Source of the DNA: Echiichthys vipera
Taxonomy: Eukaryota > Chordata > Actinopteri > Perciformes > Trachinidae
Reading direction: 5' to 3'
NCBI GenBank assembly: GCA_963691815.1
Contig: OY829651.1
Location: 29,883,004-29,947,003, forward strand
DNA: 64,000 nucleotides
Below are positions 1 through 10,545 of the stretch, in pieces (position 1 is the first letter of the stretch; each line of letters starts with the position of its first letter). The notes under the pieces were generated by a model. The model was not told where the DNA came from. It did not search any database and saw only the letters and a list, made by a program, of their open reading frames with translations. The translations under genes and the position numbers were made by a program.

Positions 1-310
1 TGTCGGTACCTTGCAACTGCCTCCGGAGTCTTATGGGATAACATATCCCAGAAGGCCTCCTTCTTCAGTCAGACAGCTTCCCTGACCACCGGTGTTCGAG
101 GGTTACCGCCCCTAGAGGCACTTAAGACCTTGAGGCCACAGCTCACAGCTGCAGCTTCAGCAATGGAAGCTTTGAACATTGCCCACTCCGGTTCAATGCC
201 CCCAGCCTCCACAGTGATGCCAGAAAAGCTCCGCCAGAGGTGTGAGTTGAAAATCTCTCGGACAGGGGCCTCCTCCAGACAGATCCGCACTACTTGTTTG
301 GGCTTACCAG
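1..310 (-). mobile_element. Rex3/RTE-type LINE fragment (left part, split by Harbinger copy A)
   Basis: The reverse complement matches the EN-RT junction region of the better LINE at 23942-27300 (about 25140-25460). It shares the peptide stretches EAPVREIFNSHL and EPEWAMFKASIAEAAAVSCG. The fragment runs off the left edge of the window, and its other half resumes at 2426-2515 beyond the Harbinger insertion. It is a dead copy: against the better copy it has a short deletion near 95 and many substitutions. Confidence 0.9.
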
Positions 311-644
311 GGGCCTCATGTATCAATGTTGCGTACGCACAAAAACGTGGCGTACGCCATTTTCCACGCCAACGTTCGGATGTATCAAAAGTGAAATGAC
401 CGTGGAAATGTGCGGTGCGCCACGCAAACTTCATGGCTGTCGTACGCACGTTTCTACAGCTATTGTTTCGTTGGCGACACTTAGAGGTGATGCTGGGAAA
501 CTGTTAGTTATGTGAAAACAATTCATCCTCAGTGTAATGTGCGCATCAGCGACACATTAATGGACAATTAACACACACGTGTTTGCAATCGTAAGGATAT
601 AAAATAAGGAGAAGGATATAAAAGCATGCGCAATTTAATAAAAA

Positions 645-1239
645 ATGGAATTAACAATGGCAGCCTTGGCCTTGTTAGAAGACATCGCAAATGGTTATGT
701 CAGCCGTGAGAGGGTGTTTAGAGAGCGGGAAGATCTGTTTGCAAATGACGACAACTGGCTCATGAGTCGTTTCGGGTTGCCGAGGCCAGTGTTACTGGAG
801 CTGTGTGCGGAGCCGCGGCCAGACTTAGAACGACACACGCCCAGGAGCCAGGGGTTGTCCATTCCCACACAGGTGCTGACCACTCTGGGATTTCTGGCAA
901 CGCATGACTCGTTCAATCTAAACAATAGCATGGTAGGTAACAGGTTGGAGGCTGGCACGGTGCGCGATGGGTGGCTTCTCGGTGAGTAAATCATTTATCC
1001 GTTTAATGCGCCCCGAATTTAAACCAGCACAATGCCCGTTTGGACACGCGCATTCAAATATGTGTATTTGTTTTTTTCCCTGGTGAAAAAAGAATGTCTC
1101 CTTGTGTTCATTATTCGTCTCAATAAACGCGTGCGTAAAGTTGGAACCTCTGCAGTCATTAATATAAGTGTGATCAGTCTTGTCAATCCTTGTAATGCAG
1201 TTATTTTGTCCTGTTTGTTTTCCCGCGAACAGTAGTGTG

Positions 1240-1278
<39 letters not shown>

Positions 1279-1405
1279 CCCCCTGAGAACGTGGCTGTTG
1301 ACCCCTCTCACTAACCCCGGCACCGACCAAGAGGGGAGATACAACGACCGCCATTCCCGAACTCGGGCGATACGGGCCTGTCAGCGTCTGATTTCAATGA
1401 TGTAA
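645..1405 (+). pseudogene. Harbinger nuclease (HARBI1-like transposase), internally deleted, copy A
   Basis: An apparent exon 1 (645-981) encodes an N-terminal helical segment (EDDxxWLMSRFGLPRPVLLELC-like), then jumps from GFLAT directly to HDSFNLNNSMVGNRL. In HARBI1-like enzymes a long stretch with the first catalytic acidic residues lies between these. A donor-like G/GTGAGT follows at 982. An apparent exon 2 (about 1275-1405) encodes YPLRTWLLTPLTNPGTD, then a second in-frame deletion joins SRTRA to IRACQRLIS before TAA at 1403. The acceptor lies next to a (TA)n tract and seems to have lost one G compared with the expected AG/GTTACC. It cannot be an active nuclease, as the DDE core is absent. 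Copy B shares the first deletion. Confidence 0.85.
1243..1274. repeat. (TA)n microsatellite in Harbinger intron
   Basis: A pure TA run directly before exon 2 of the nuclease in copy A; copy B has a shorter run at the same place (60676-60690). It sits where the splice acceptor should be and probably damaged it. Confidence 0.9.
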
Positions 1406-1422
1406 AGAGGCAAGGACACGAT

Positions 1423-2188
1423 TTACTTTGTACGTGCATTTATTGCATGATAAATATCTCCCAGTGCATTGACAATTTGATCTAGAAGATCACTGACGCC
1501 ACGGATGGCTCTCAATATTTCCTCCTGTGATTCCAGCACAGCTTGTGAAAGGACACGGCCAGTCGGGCGGACGTCAGCTGGCGTGGAGTCGCCGGGGCGC
1601 GTGGTGCTGGAGGTGCCGGTGGAGACGCCAGGGCGCACGGTGCAGAGGGAGGAGCCCTCTCCTGTCTCATCGTCTATTGAGAAATAATAATTAAAAAAAA
1701 TGAAGTAATTAAACATGAGTCAATGTGTTTATATCCTGGCAACTTAACGCACAAGCATGTGTAATGTGAGCAGCCTAGTATAATGACATTTCTGAGTTTA
1801 ACACATTTACCTTGAGGATGATCTGTGTCGCCTTCATGGCCCCCCACAACTCCGCTTAGAGCTGTTCCCTCCACAATAGCCGCCACTCTCTGGTCAAAGG
1901 GGGTCAGTTCCTCCCCTCCTGTCACCCCGCCCGTTGCGGTGATACTTCGGCGGTGGGCCGAAATCCTCCGCTTCACGTCGGACCATTTTTTTTTAAATTT
2001 CAGTGGTTGTGCGCTGCTCCGACCCAACAGCGTTCACTGCCTCACACACACACTCCCCAGAAATGTCTTTTTCTTTGTGTTTATCCCTGTAAAGAGGCTA
2101 CCAAATAAAACCGCTCTTCGGTCTCCACTTCATTTAATAAAATTTCGAGCTTAGACTCGTTGAAGTTGAGCTTCTTACCTTTACTCAT
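1423..2188 (-). pseudogene. Harbinger Myb/SANT-like DNA-binding partner protein, copy A
   Basis: The minus-strand start is ATG at 2188-2186, MSKGKKLNFNESKLEILLNEVE. A one-base loss near 2128 relative to copies B and C shifts the frame. The Myb-like helix KKWSDVKRRISAHRRS and the acidic stretch EELTPFDQRVAAIVEG follow, then a donor AG/GTAAAT. The intron is 1810-1673 (138 bp) with acceptor CTCAATAG. Exon 2 begins DDETGEGSSL and ends VLESQEEILRAIRGVSDLLDQIVNALGDIYHAI-like, a predicted helical C-terminus, with a stop at 1425-1423. In Harbinger elements this second protein helps the nuclease enter the nucleus and bind the element's ends. This copy is disabled by the frameshift. Confidence 0.8.
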
Positions 2189-2425
2189 TGATTACTTTAC
2201 ATTGATTTGCATATTTAAATGGGGGCGTGGACAGGGAGGAGTTTAGCACTTCTGCATGTGCGCTCAATTCCTCGTTGATTGGGATGTACAAAGGAAAAGT
2301 GCTTGGATCCATGCGTACGCACACATTGATACATCTGAATTTTTTTGTGCTTACGCCAGTTTCTGGATTCTAGCGTACGCCATGTTTTAGTAAGAAAGCC
2401 ACGCAATTCTTAGTACATGAGGCCC

Positions 2426-2515
2426 CTGGTCCGTCCAGAATCTTCCCCCATCCTCTGACCCAACTCATCACCAGATTGTGATCAGTTGACAGCTCTGCCC
2501 CTGTCTACACTCGAG
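2426..2515 (-). mobile_element. Rex3/RTE-type LINE fragment (right part of the split copy)
   Basis: The reverse complement matches the better LINE at about 25038-25128, including the stretch coding for the endonuclease end (LSTDHHLVMSWIRG). It is contiguous in LINE coordinates with 1-310, showing that Harbinger copy A interrupted one LINE. Similarity fades after about 2515. Confidence 0.85.
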
Positions 2516-2589
2516 ACCTGGACCAGGGCATCACTCAACTCCTGGATAGTTGCTGGTGTCGCTGGATGGAACAAGACATGATGCCCCAG

Positions 2590-3035
2590 AGGTGCTGTTG
2601 TCTAAACTTAACCAAGTATTTTTTTTGTCTAAACCTAACCAAGTAGTTTTGTTGTCTAAACCTTACCAAGTAGTTTTTTTGTCTAAACCTAACCAAGTAG
2701 TTTTGTTGTCTAAACCTTACCAAGTAGTTTTGTTGTCTAAACCTAACCAAGTAGTTTTGATGTCTAAACCTAACAAAGTAGTTATGATGTTTAAACCTAA
2801 CCAAGTAGTTTTGATGTTTAAACCTAACCATGTAGTTTTGATGTTTAAACCTAACCATGTAGTTTTCGATACCTAAACCTGACCAAGTAGTTTTGTTGTC
2901 CACACCTAACCAAGTAGATTTGTTGTCTACACCTAACCAAGTAGTTTTGTTGTCTACACCTAACCAAGTAGTTTTGTTGTCTAAACCTAACCAAGTAGTT
3001 TTGTTGTCTAGACCTAACCAAGTAGTTTTGTTGCA
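2590..3035. repeat. 27-bp minisatellite array (about 16 units)
   Basis: Units read TCTAAACCTAACCAAGTAG followed by TTTTGTTG, with single-base changes and a few indels. Because 27 bp is nine codons, the array stays open in several frames and gives spurious proteins such as KTTWLGLDN repeats. Single or few-copy relatives of the unit occur at 34424-34447, 39238-39285, 51628-51675 and 58975-59075, so this is a dispersed family as well as a local array. Confidence 0.92.
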
Positions 3036-4320
3036 CGTGTGACATGTAACCTGTAAGTATGAGGCTGATAACCACTGATTAAGGCCATTTAATGGAGCAA
3101 TAAAGTCCAAAGCATTTGTTTGATCATATAGTTCCTTATTTCAGTTTTTTCAATTTTAATTTTTTTGGCAATTTTAGAGTATGCATTACTGCACTATTGC
3201 AGTAAAGTTCCTGATTTGAGATATATATCTAATCTAACATCTAATGAAATGCCTCAGAGCTTGAGATGTCAGTAAAAAGTTAACAAATCTCCTGGTATAA
3301 GCAGAAAAATAGGTTATATCATGGACAAGCAATGTCTTCTTATCCTTGTTATTCCTTTATTGGAACATACCTCTGAAACATAGTATGGTAAGTAGTTTGT
3401 AAAATTCTCTATTTTTGTCATTCTCCAATAACATGTTGTAGCATTGAAATCCATTGAAATGCTTGCACCCCATCAGCTCCTTTATTTCATGAAACTGAAT
3501 TTCTTTCATTTTCAATAGAGGCATCCTGAATGTGGTCAGTGTCTCTGGTGCAATTTAGCTTTCAGTATCTTCTATACCTTCATTCTGACCTATTTAAATA
3601 ACTGATATGACTGTATTAGTCAGATTGAAAACATAATGTAAACAACCAGGAAGCCGTGAGGGCTCAGCAATGAATGTTATCAGTCTTGAGTTCCAATTTG
3701 AATGTGGCCAAGGACATGCAAACATCATACAGTATCTCTATGCTGTGTTTAAATAACACACTTACACTCACATCCAGACACACATACACAGACTCTCTCC
3801 AACAGCAGTGATTTAGAGGAGCAGGCAAAGGGAAGAAATCAGTCTCCTTGGCATCTAATTCCCCTCTTGGACTATTACACAGATTAGTATATCTCTCATA
3901 CGAACAAAGGCCTGTCTTTCAGGCTGCAGCTTCACTTTCTTAAACCGTGGAAGCCAGCACGCCTGCCTCTAATATCATTTGCCACCGAAACTTCTGAACC
4001 TGCTTTTACTGACTGGATTTCTGCAAAGCAGAGAGATGACTAATGAATGACAAGATGCTATTAAATGCCAAAAGAATTCTGTAGAGATGTCCCCATACCA
4101 TTTTGTCTATAGCAATACCGATTCCGATACCGATACCAGTGTGTATGTATATTAATATTTATTTTTAACAGCTGTATACTACTAACCCTGTATGGGTGTG
4201 GATGACTCCAACCTGCAGCCATTTGATGCATGTAATGTCTCGTATTCGTTAATTTGGTGGGCCTGTCATTTTGAGGGGCCCTATTTCAAAGTGTAGTTTA
4301 ATTGTTAGTTGTTGTTGTAT
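3036..4320. other. No gene recognised
   Basis: AT-rich DNA without a convincing reading frame. Around 4085-4140 there is a run of GATACCGATACC-type sequence resembling a scrap of hAT-type element, too short to call. Confidence 0.5.
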
Positions 4321-4766
4321 TGTCAGGATCCATGTCCTGTCAGGCCTTTCCCTCTTCCTTTTGTGTTGGTTTGTCTCCCTCTGTCTGTTTTTCCCAGCAT
4401 GTGTCTTTCCCCTCTGTTTGTTTGTCGCAGCTGGTAGGCATGGTTCCGCCCAGCTGTGGCTTATTCCCTCATCGACGCATGCGGGATAAAAAGCTGGATG
4501 TGGGACACATTCTGCGCCAGACCGTTTTCGCATTTACGTGTTTCCCGAGATCCTGCTTCCCTGTCTGCACACTCGCCTGCTTGTCTACCACCCGTCCGTT
4601 GTTAGTTCTTCACCTGCACCTGATTCCTTTTTCCCCCGCTCCCTGGACACTGTTTGTTTATTGTTTTTTGATTAAACACTCGTTTACATCTTACTCTGTG
4701 TCCATGTCTGCATTTGGGTCCCGTTCCTCTGAGTTATTCCCTGTACCTGTTCCCTGTCCCATGACA
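4321..4766 (+). mobile_element. Possible solo LTR or LTR-like segment
   Basis: The segment begins TGTCAGGATCC and ends CCCATGACA, the TG...CA inverted ends expected of a long terminal repeat. It is pyrimidine-rich, has ATTAAA (4671) as a possible poly(A) signal and lies in otherwise plain DNA. No matching short duplication flanks it (left ends TGTAT, right begins ACTCA) and no internal retroelement genes are seen. The call is tentative; it could be the 3' end of another repeat class. Confidence 0.35.
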
Positions 4767-5088
4767 ACTCACTTAGTATATATTCATAGTAGATACACAA
4801 AGTAAATGATGCATAACCAACAATATGGCTAGGTAATGTTCCAGCAAAGGAGTACCACTTGCTCTTATGGTGTGTTCAGACCAGACACGTTTCATGTGAA
4901 TTGCACAGTGCGAACACATAAAGAGTCAATGCAACGGTGCAGAAATAGATGCCAATCCACAGCGGATGGCCTGAATGGCATGGTGAAATTCAACAAAAAT
5001 CTGTACCTCAGGTATGGAATGTAACTTCCTGAAGGCAGTGAAAGTCAGAGTAGTGTGTTTCACCAGGTGATCCAGATTTTTCAACAGA

Positions 5089-5508
5089 TAAAGCCCAGTT
5101 CAGACCAAAGATAAGCGACGAGACCAGACAATTTGTAGCATCATAAAATATACATAGATACTCGCTGCAGTTGCATTTCAAGTTGTGATGAAAGGGCGAA
5201 AATACCATTTTAGTTCCCTGATTCACTGCTTTGTTCTGGATGACGGCGCTCCCTCTATTTATTGTATTGCTCGCTCGACCCTCCCTCTCTCCGTCTCTTT
5301 TTCCTCTCTCTCTCACACATTCAACCAGCTGACAGTTTGTAAGTGACCTGACCAGTGGTCTTTGCTAAGACTTGGCTAAGACTTGGCTGTTGAAGCAGGT
5401 GCCGTGTGTTACGTTCTAAACGTATGACGAGAGGGGTCAGTTCACAGTGCTGCAGCGTTCTAAAACAGTTTTGTCTCGTAGGAAATCTTTGGTCTGAACG
5501 GGGCTTAA
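5089..5508. mobile_element. MITE with about 35-bp imperfect terminal inverted repeats
   Basis: The left end AAGCCCAGTTCAGACCAAAG (5091) mirrors the right end, which reads CTTTGGTCTGAACGGGGCTT (to 5506). The symmetry continues inward over GACGAGAC/GTCTCGT. The outer bases ATAA (left) and TTAA (right) hint at a TTAA-type target as for piggyBac or Kolobok elements, but one side is mutated. It has no coding capacity. A related TGTGTTCAGACCAGACACG scrap lies at 4868-4890. Confidence 0.7.
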
Positions 5509-6335
5509 CAGGAACCAAGCAGCTATAGTGGTTATTTTGGCCATGGTTGATGACGGAAAGACTTATTCTTAGTACCTACAGCTCTGCACCAGCGTGAGTA
5601 ACAGGAGTTAACACAAATGATCCTCACATGATCCCACGATCAAATGAAATTGGTTGAAGCAAAGCCAATATTCGTCATGCAGCTGTTGTAAAGGCAACAT
5701 CAGGAAGTCTCTGTAGGTGAAAGAGCACATACACAGTACCAATCCATTCTCATCCCAATTCAACACATATAACCGATTTGTCAGGACCCCTTGACATCAT
5801 TTGTTAATGCATTGGGTAGCGCTACACATCCAACGTTTTTGATCCACTACAGTTGTTTTTAGTAAACACAGGAAACAAGTGTTTAAAGAAGGAGCTGGGG
5901 TGTAGGAGGGTTGCAAAGCGGCTAACATAGAAGCTTCAAGGGTAGGCAGGCACCCTTTTACGAGATTTGCCAACGCATAGAAGGGAGTTGATGTAGCTGG
6001 GATTATAGATGAGCTTGACTCTGTGGACTGCCTGAACTTAAGTTATGCTCAATGTTTGGCCACATCATGATCATGGCAAAGAAATGGCACACGTTTCGGG
6101 CCCCAGCCCTTCATCACACTTGAGACAAAGTGGGGAAACACACCTCCTTAAAAGCACTCGTGACAAGTCACGTGATCAGTGCTCTCAAAACGGAAGTACA
6201 GAATAACCATGCAAATAAGTATTTTAAAGTAACCAATAAATTTTAAAGTGCAAAAGTCATTTAAAGTGCATTAATCATAAAAGAAAGAGATGGCCTACTG
6301 GGCCTAAAGCTTAACCTAAACAACTGTATATACAT
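5509..6335. other. No gene recognised
   Basis: No open frame or family match. Around 6085-6180 there is moderately GC-rich sequence (CGGGCCCCAGCCC, CACGTGATCAGTG) without an assignable function. Confidence 0.5.
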
Positions 6336-6845
6336 GTCTGAAACATCAGGAAAACCGTCATAATGACCTGCAATATCAAGGAGAAAAATCTGAGTATACA
6401 GGCGCCCCTACCACTATTACTATTTTTTTCAACTGTCTGACACTTTCTTGCTGTATTCCATAAAAAATAAAAAATAAAGGTATGGTTTTCTAATCCGCAA
6501 TACATATAACTATTTCTGATCAACCCATAGCAATTGCATGCTTAAAATAACATACTGGATAAAACCCTGGCCATTTCAAGAGAACTCGACCACTTCTGGG
6601 TTAGGCCCCGCCCATTCCGAGTACGGATACGCATAATTCATATGGTAAATGGATACAGATAAAGATAAGGCTGTACTCTCTCATCCCTGATAGAAACTTT
6701 AAGTTTCTGTTGATGGGACGGCTACGGCCTTCGAGAAACATCCCAATTGGTTCTTGACGTTGTACAAACAACTTGTCTGTAACATCAGGAAAACCGTCAT
6801 AATGACATGCAATATCAAGAAAAAAAAATCTTAGTATAGAGGCGC
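6336..6845. repeat. Pair of about 70-bp direct repeats flanking a hAT-like half element
   Basis: 6336-6405 and 6774-6845 share a segment starting CATCAGGAAAACCGTCATAA with few differences, in the same orientation. Between them is the right half of a hAT-like element (about 6425-6692). This could be an older repeat present twice or a local duplication. Confidence 0.7.
6425..6692. mobile_element. hAT-like nonautonomous element, right half
   Basis: It closely matches 56280-56857, the right part of the full-length copy at 55924, including TTTCTTGCTGTATTCCATAA, TTGCATGCTTAAAATAACAT and the terminal CTCATCCCT. The left half is missing. Confidence 0.7.
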
Positions 6846-7252
6846 TTAGTAAAGAAACCCAGTGGACCTTGAGTTGAGATTTTTTTGTCGCACTAGTAAA
6901 GGTAGTTTGAGGCTTGAGCATATGCAGAGTCCTGATAATTGCTGTGACGTATCTGTGATGGCAGTGCATTGAAAGAAACTCTATATAAAGATGTAATTGA
7001 GAAGAATTCCTTTCATATGTTGCTACAAATTACCTGACAGTGTTCCCAACATAGCCGAAGCAGTGGGACAAAGGGATTTGTGACACCTACAAGATTCCAC
7101 TGTGTCACTACATGCAAGTCTTAATTGTTTTTTGGCTGCCTGACTAACACTCTCAAGTTTATAAGAAGGTAAAGCTGTGCTTTGCTGAACTGCTTGCTTC
7201 TCTATCCTGCAGCTTTTCTCTTTCATCTTCTCTCTGCCTGATTCTCCTTTTT

Positions 7253-7369
<117 letters not shown>

Positions 7370-7544
7370 GAGAGAGGGAAAAAGAAATGGGATGCAAACA
7401 ATATGAGTCCAGGTCATAAATGTTGCATTTCATTCCCTCTTCTGAGATTTGAAGCAAGGTTTTGTTTGAGTGCATTTCTGTCATCTATTGTTTTGAATGG
7501 GTGCCTGAGTGCCTAAGGGTTGTCGCTGTATGTTGATGGGCATG

Positions 7545-7546
<2 letters not shown>

Positions 7547-7630
<84 letters not shown>
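7547..7630. repeat. (TG)n microsatellite
   Basis: A pure TG run about 180 bp from the CA run at 7253-7362 and of opposite phase on this strand, so the two tracts are complementary. It produces spurious His-Thr frames. Confidence 0.98.
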
Positions 7631-7634
<4 letters not shown>

Positions 7635-9140
7635 TATACGTTTGTTTCGTAAAGATCTTTGGGTAAAAGGTTGAATGCAGAACACCTACTGTGCCGGGGA
7701 ATACAACTCTGGTGATACGCAGTCTTTGGACTCCCTGCCACCTTAGCAGAACACCACAAACCCGAGGTTGTATCCGTCCATCTCTCTACATCTAACTGGT
7801 TTTCATCCTCTTTTTACTTTCCTGCTCTTTATCTTCCTTTCCTTCCCCACCCTGCGATCCATGTAGACGGCAAGTACAGAGAGTACAGAGGGCAGTCTGA
7901 TCTTCTCTGTAGAGCTCAGCAGTGTTCTTGGCATTGTCTGACATGCACTGGTCTCTGGATGGGACAGATGGTATCAGCTTCAGCCTTGGATGAAAGCTCA
8001 GAAGCCGGAGGGTGTATCTGCAAGCTTCACAAATCTACATTCCAGACTTTCAAATTTCAAACCTTTTTTTTTTTTAAACCGGGAATTTGATTTTAGAGTG
8101 AAGCATATTTAAACATATGGTAGTTTTATCATTATTCATACATTATACATGTATATATATACATACATAGATAAAACACAGCTTAGAGCGATGTTGAACA
8201 ACAGCCCTTAGCTGTTATGTCACCACAACATGCCACGGTCTGTCGTGAGCTATTGCTTAATTACTCATCAATCTGTAAGCTCTTTGTTTTCTGCATAGGA
8301 AGCGTGGCCTGGTCTTTCTCTGTGTATCTTAAGCCTGATGAGGTCACTCTGTACAACCTTGCCTTTTCTTAAAGAGCTCCCATTTGATTAGCAGCCTGTA
8401 TGCAGCTGCTAATGTGCAATGTGTGTCACATGTGTTGAAAGGTTAGTGTGGGAAGTGAGTGTATTTGTCTGTGATTGGATGGATAACACTACATCTGATA
8501 AAGTGAGAATGGCTCCTTGTCAACCTTTGTGTCTACATTCTGCATTGGCTTGTCAATTAGCAGCAGGATTTAACACTAATCCATGGAATAATAGGACACA
8601 ACTGACAGTAGTTTGAGAGTGCTATTGCTCTAAGGTTATGATTTGACAGAGCAAGAAAAGTAGGTCTGTAGATAGGTATGAAGTACAACACCCAGAAGAG
8701 GGAAGGTATGCACACTCACAAATACATACACCCACACCTGGTTAAGAAATAAGGTGAGCTGCCTCAGGGACCCCAAAGAGGTGTCAGGTTTGCCATGTGA
8801 TAATTAGTTTGTGATCATTTAATAAAATGTGTTTTTCTTTCATTCGAAAATGCACCATTCAGCTAGCTACTGCTATGCTGTACATCAAGTCAGTAAATGA
8901 CAGGTTTATTACAATTTACGTCTTACTACCATAGTTTCGGACATCATTCCTATTTCTGTTGATCCCATTGTACTCACCAGGGCCTGTATTCACATCATCA
9001 TCTACCGAATCCTTGAAAAGTTAAAAGTTGTCAAGAGCACTCAAGTCACTACGAGCAAATCACAAACAATCCTAAAATGGCTGCTGCCACCAATCTGCCT
9101 TGTGATCGCCTCAACATTTTAGAAACACCAGTGCAGCCTG
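7631..9140. other. Mostly unassigned; one weak exon-like segment
   Basis: At 7803-7866 a pyrimidine-rich stretch ends in CCATGTAG, followed by an open frame of about 70 codons (GKYREYRGQSDLL...). This looks like a 3' splice site with an exon, but there is no matching donor or homology I recognise. The rest shows no gene. Confidence 0.3.
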
Positions 9141-9650
9141 TACGTTAAAAACTTCAATTTAAGCACCAAATAAACTACTGCACATATCAATCTTGACATG
9201 GGAGCAAGAAGATAGAAGCCTATTCACTGAGAATGAGGTGTTAACAGTCGTAAGAACTCTGCAGGGTTTGGTGAATTTTTTTTGGTGAAAAAACGAAAGT
9301 AACAAAGGGCTGCCAACCTTAACAGTTTTGATAATGTCCATGACAATATGCTACAATATCATCCTCATGGTCAGCTCATACAAATTCTCAATAAACATAA
9401 AGTGAAGTCAACTGGCGCTGTGTTAACGTAGTAATAGCCAAGTTAATTTACATCTCGAAGGAAGGAAAACGGGGAGCATGAACACAGGCTAACTTGTAGC
9501 GTATCCTACTATACAAGACTTGTTGTGTACAAATGTGTGTGTGCATGTACATGAAAAACAAAATGCGATGTGAAAAACCACACGTTAAAAACTTAATTTT
9601 AAGTACCAAAATAAAGTACTGGACATATAAGTCTTGACACGGTAGCAAGA
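9141..9650. repeat. Diverged direct repeats of about 70 bp
   Basis: 9141-9210 and 9581-9650 share ACGTTAAAAACTT, then AAGxACCAAAxTAAAxTACTG and TCTTGACAxGGxAGCAAGA. Spacing is 440 bp. No family was recognised. Confidence 0.65.
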
Positions 9651-9719
9651 TTCCAAATCTAGGCATATTTTGGCAGGGGAACAAGTTTTGAGGTCTTGAG
9701 AACATGTTTTAGCCTTTGC

Positions 9720-10545
9720 CAGCAAAAACACATTAGCTAGCAAACGCACCAGATTTTAGCCTTAAGGCCGTTGCGACGAAAGGGCACGAAAATGCGCAAT
9801 ACTCACAGCGAATATTTCTCATTAAATCTATTCACACTAGCAGCGATGAGAATTTGGGACATAAAAGGTTTGAATATTCACAGTAGCTGATCTACTGCGG
9901 CCGGTTCACTACAGAGGTCCTTCAGGATGCTGCTGAAGAGAGAGGAGAGAGGTAAATGAGAAGTGTTGTGAGCGATCAAGACTGAGAGATCAGCGCAGAA
10001 GACAAATAAAGTTTATAACAATATGTGATAAGATACCAAGCGAATGTACAATGTTTTGTGTGTTTTTTGTGTGGAGTGGAATGACAGAGGTTAGGTTATC
10101 CAGAGACTCTGACCAGGAGACAAAATAAAAGCCTGTGATTTCTGACCACAGTCAGGAAGCTGAAGCAGGAAAAACTAAAACTGAGTGACTGTAAGATATT
10201 TAATCGTTTCCTTTTAGAGAAATGCTCTGAATGAATTTGAGTCCCCCCGGTAAGCTGTTAAGTACGTAGTGTATGGATTTTTGACTGAAATTGCTTTGCG
10301 GATACGTAGTGTATGTCTAGAGCTTTTATTGTGAAAGGTAAGAAGGAATAAGTGGAATTATCTGTGCTGCCTTTTTTGATGGATTGAAATAGTTTTCCAA
10401 CTGATCCATGGATGAATGAGGTCTAGTAGCAGACATGTTATTTAAAAAGATTACTGTAATAAATATCTATATACTGTTGTTGTGACGACCCATCCTCCTG
10501 TTCATCCTCACCCACAAATCTGCAGAGGAATTTTCTCTCCCTATT
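9720..10545. other. No gene recognised
   Basis: Short motifs such as TACGTAGTGTATG occur twice (10264, 10303). There is no convincing frame or known repeat. Confidence 0.5.

Larger units (their letters stand above)
331..2380. promoter_or_regulatory. Subterminal GCGTACGC palindromes at both ends of Harbinger copy A
   Basis: The 8-bp palindrome GCGTACGC occurs at 331-338 and 350-357, with a one-base variant at 440-447, near the left end, and at 2313-2320 and 2373-2380 near the right end. Copies B and C keep equivalent sites. Repeated subterminal motifs in a DNA transposon are usually binding sites for transposase or its partner. That role is inferred here. Confidence 0.5.
311..2425. mobile_element. 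Harbinger-type DNA transposon, copy A, complete but internally deleted
   Basis: The termini are inverted: GGGCCTCATGTA at 311 and its complement ending at 2425. The flanking triplets are CAG (308-310) and CTG (2426-2428), the CWG type known for some Harbinger elements. The element sits inside a LINE whose intact sister copy gives the empty site: ttacCTGgtc. It carries a HARBI1-like nuclease gene on the plus strand and a Myb/SANT-like gene on the minus strand, convergent, with stop codons about 20 bp apart. At 2.1 kb it is shorter than an autonomous element because the nuclease core is missing. Confidence 0.88.

Noticed and set aside
2590..3035. CRISPR-like array
   Set aside because: The units are contiguous tandem copies with no unique spacers, in a eukaryotic genome.
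2535..3110. 191-codon frame with KTTWLGLDN repeats on the minus strand and similar frames on the plus strand
   Set aside because: It is the 27-bp minisatellite read in frame; 27 is divisible by three, so several frames stay open without selection.
4321..4766. Complete LTR retroelement or endogenous retrovirus
   Set aside because: No second LTR, primer-binding site or gag/pol-like frame nearby; at most a solo LTR.
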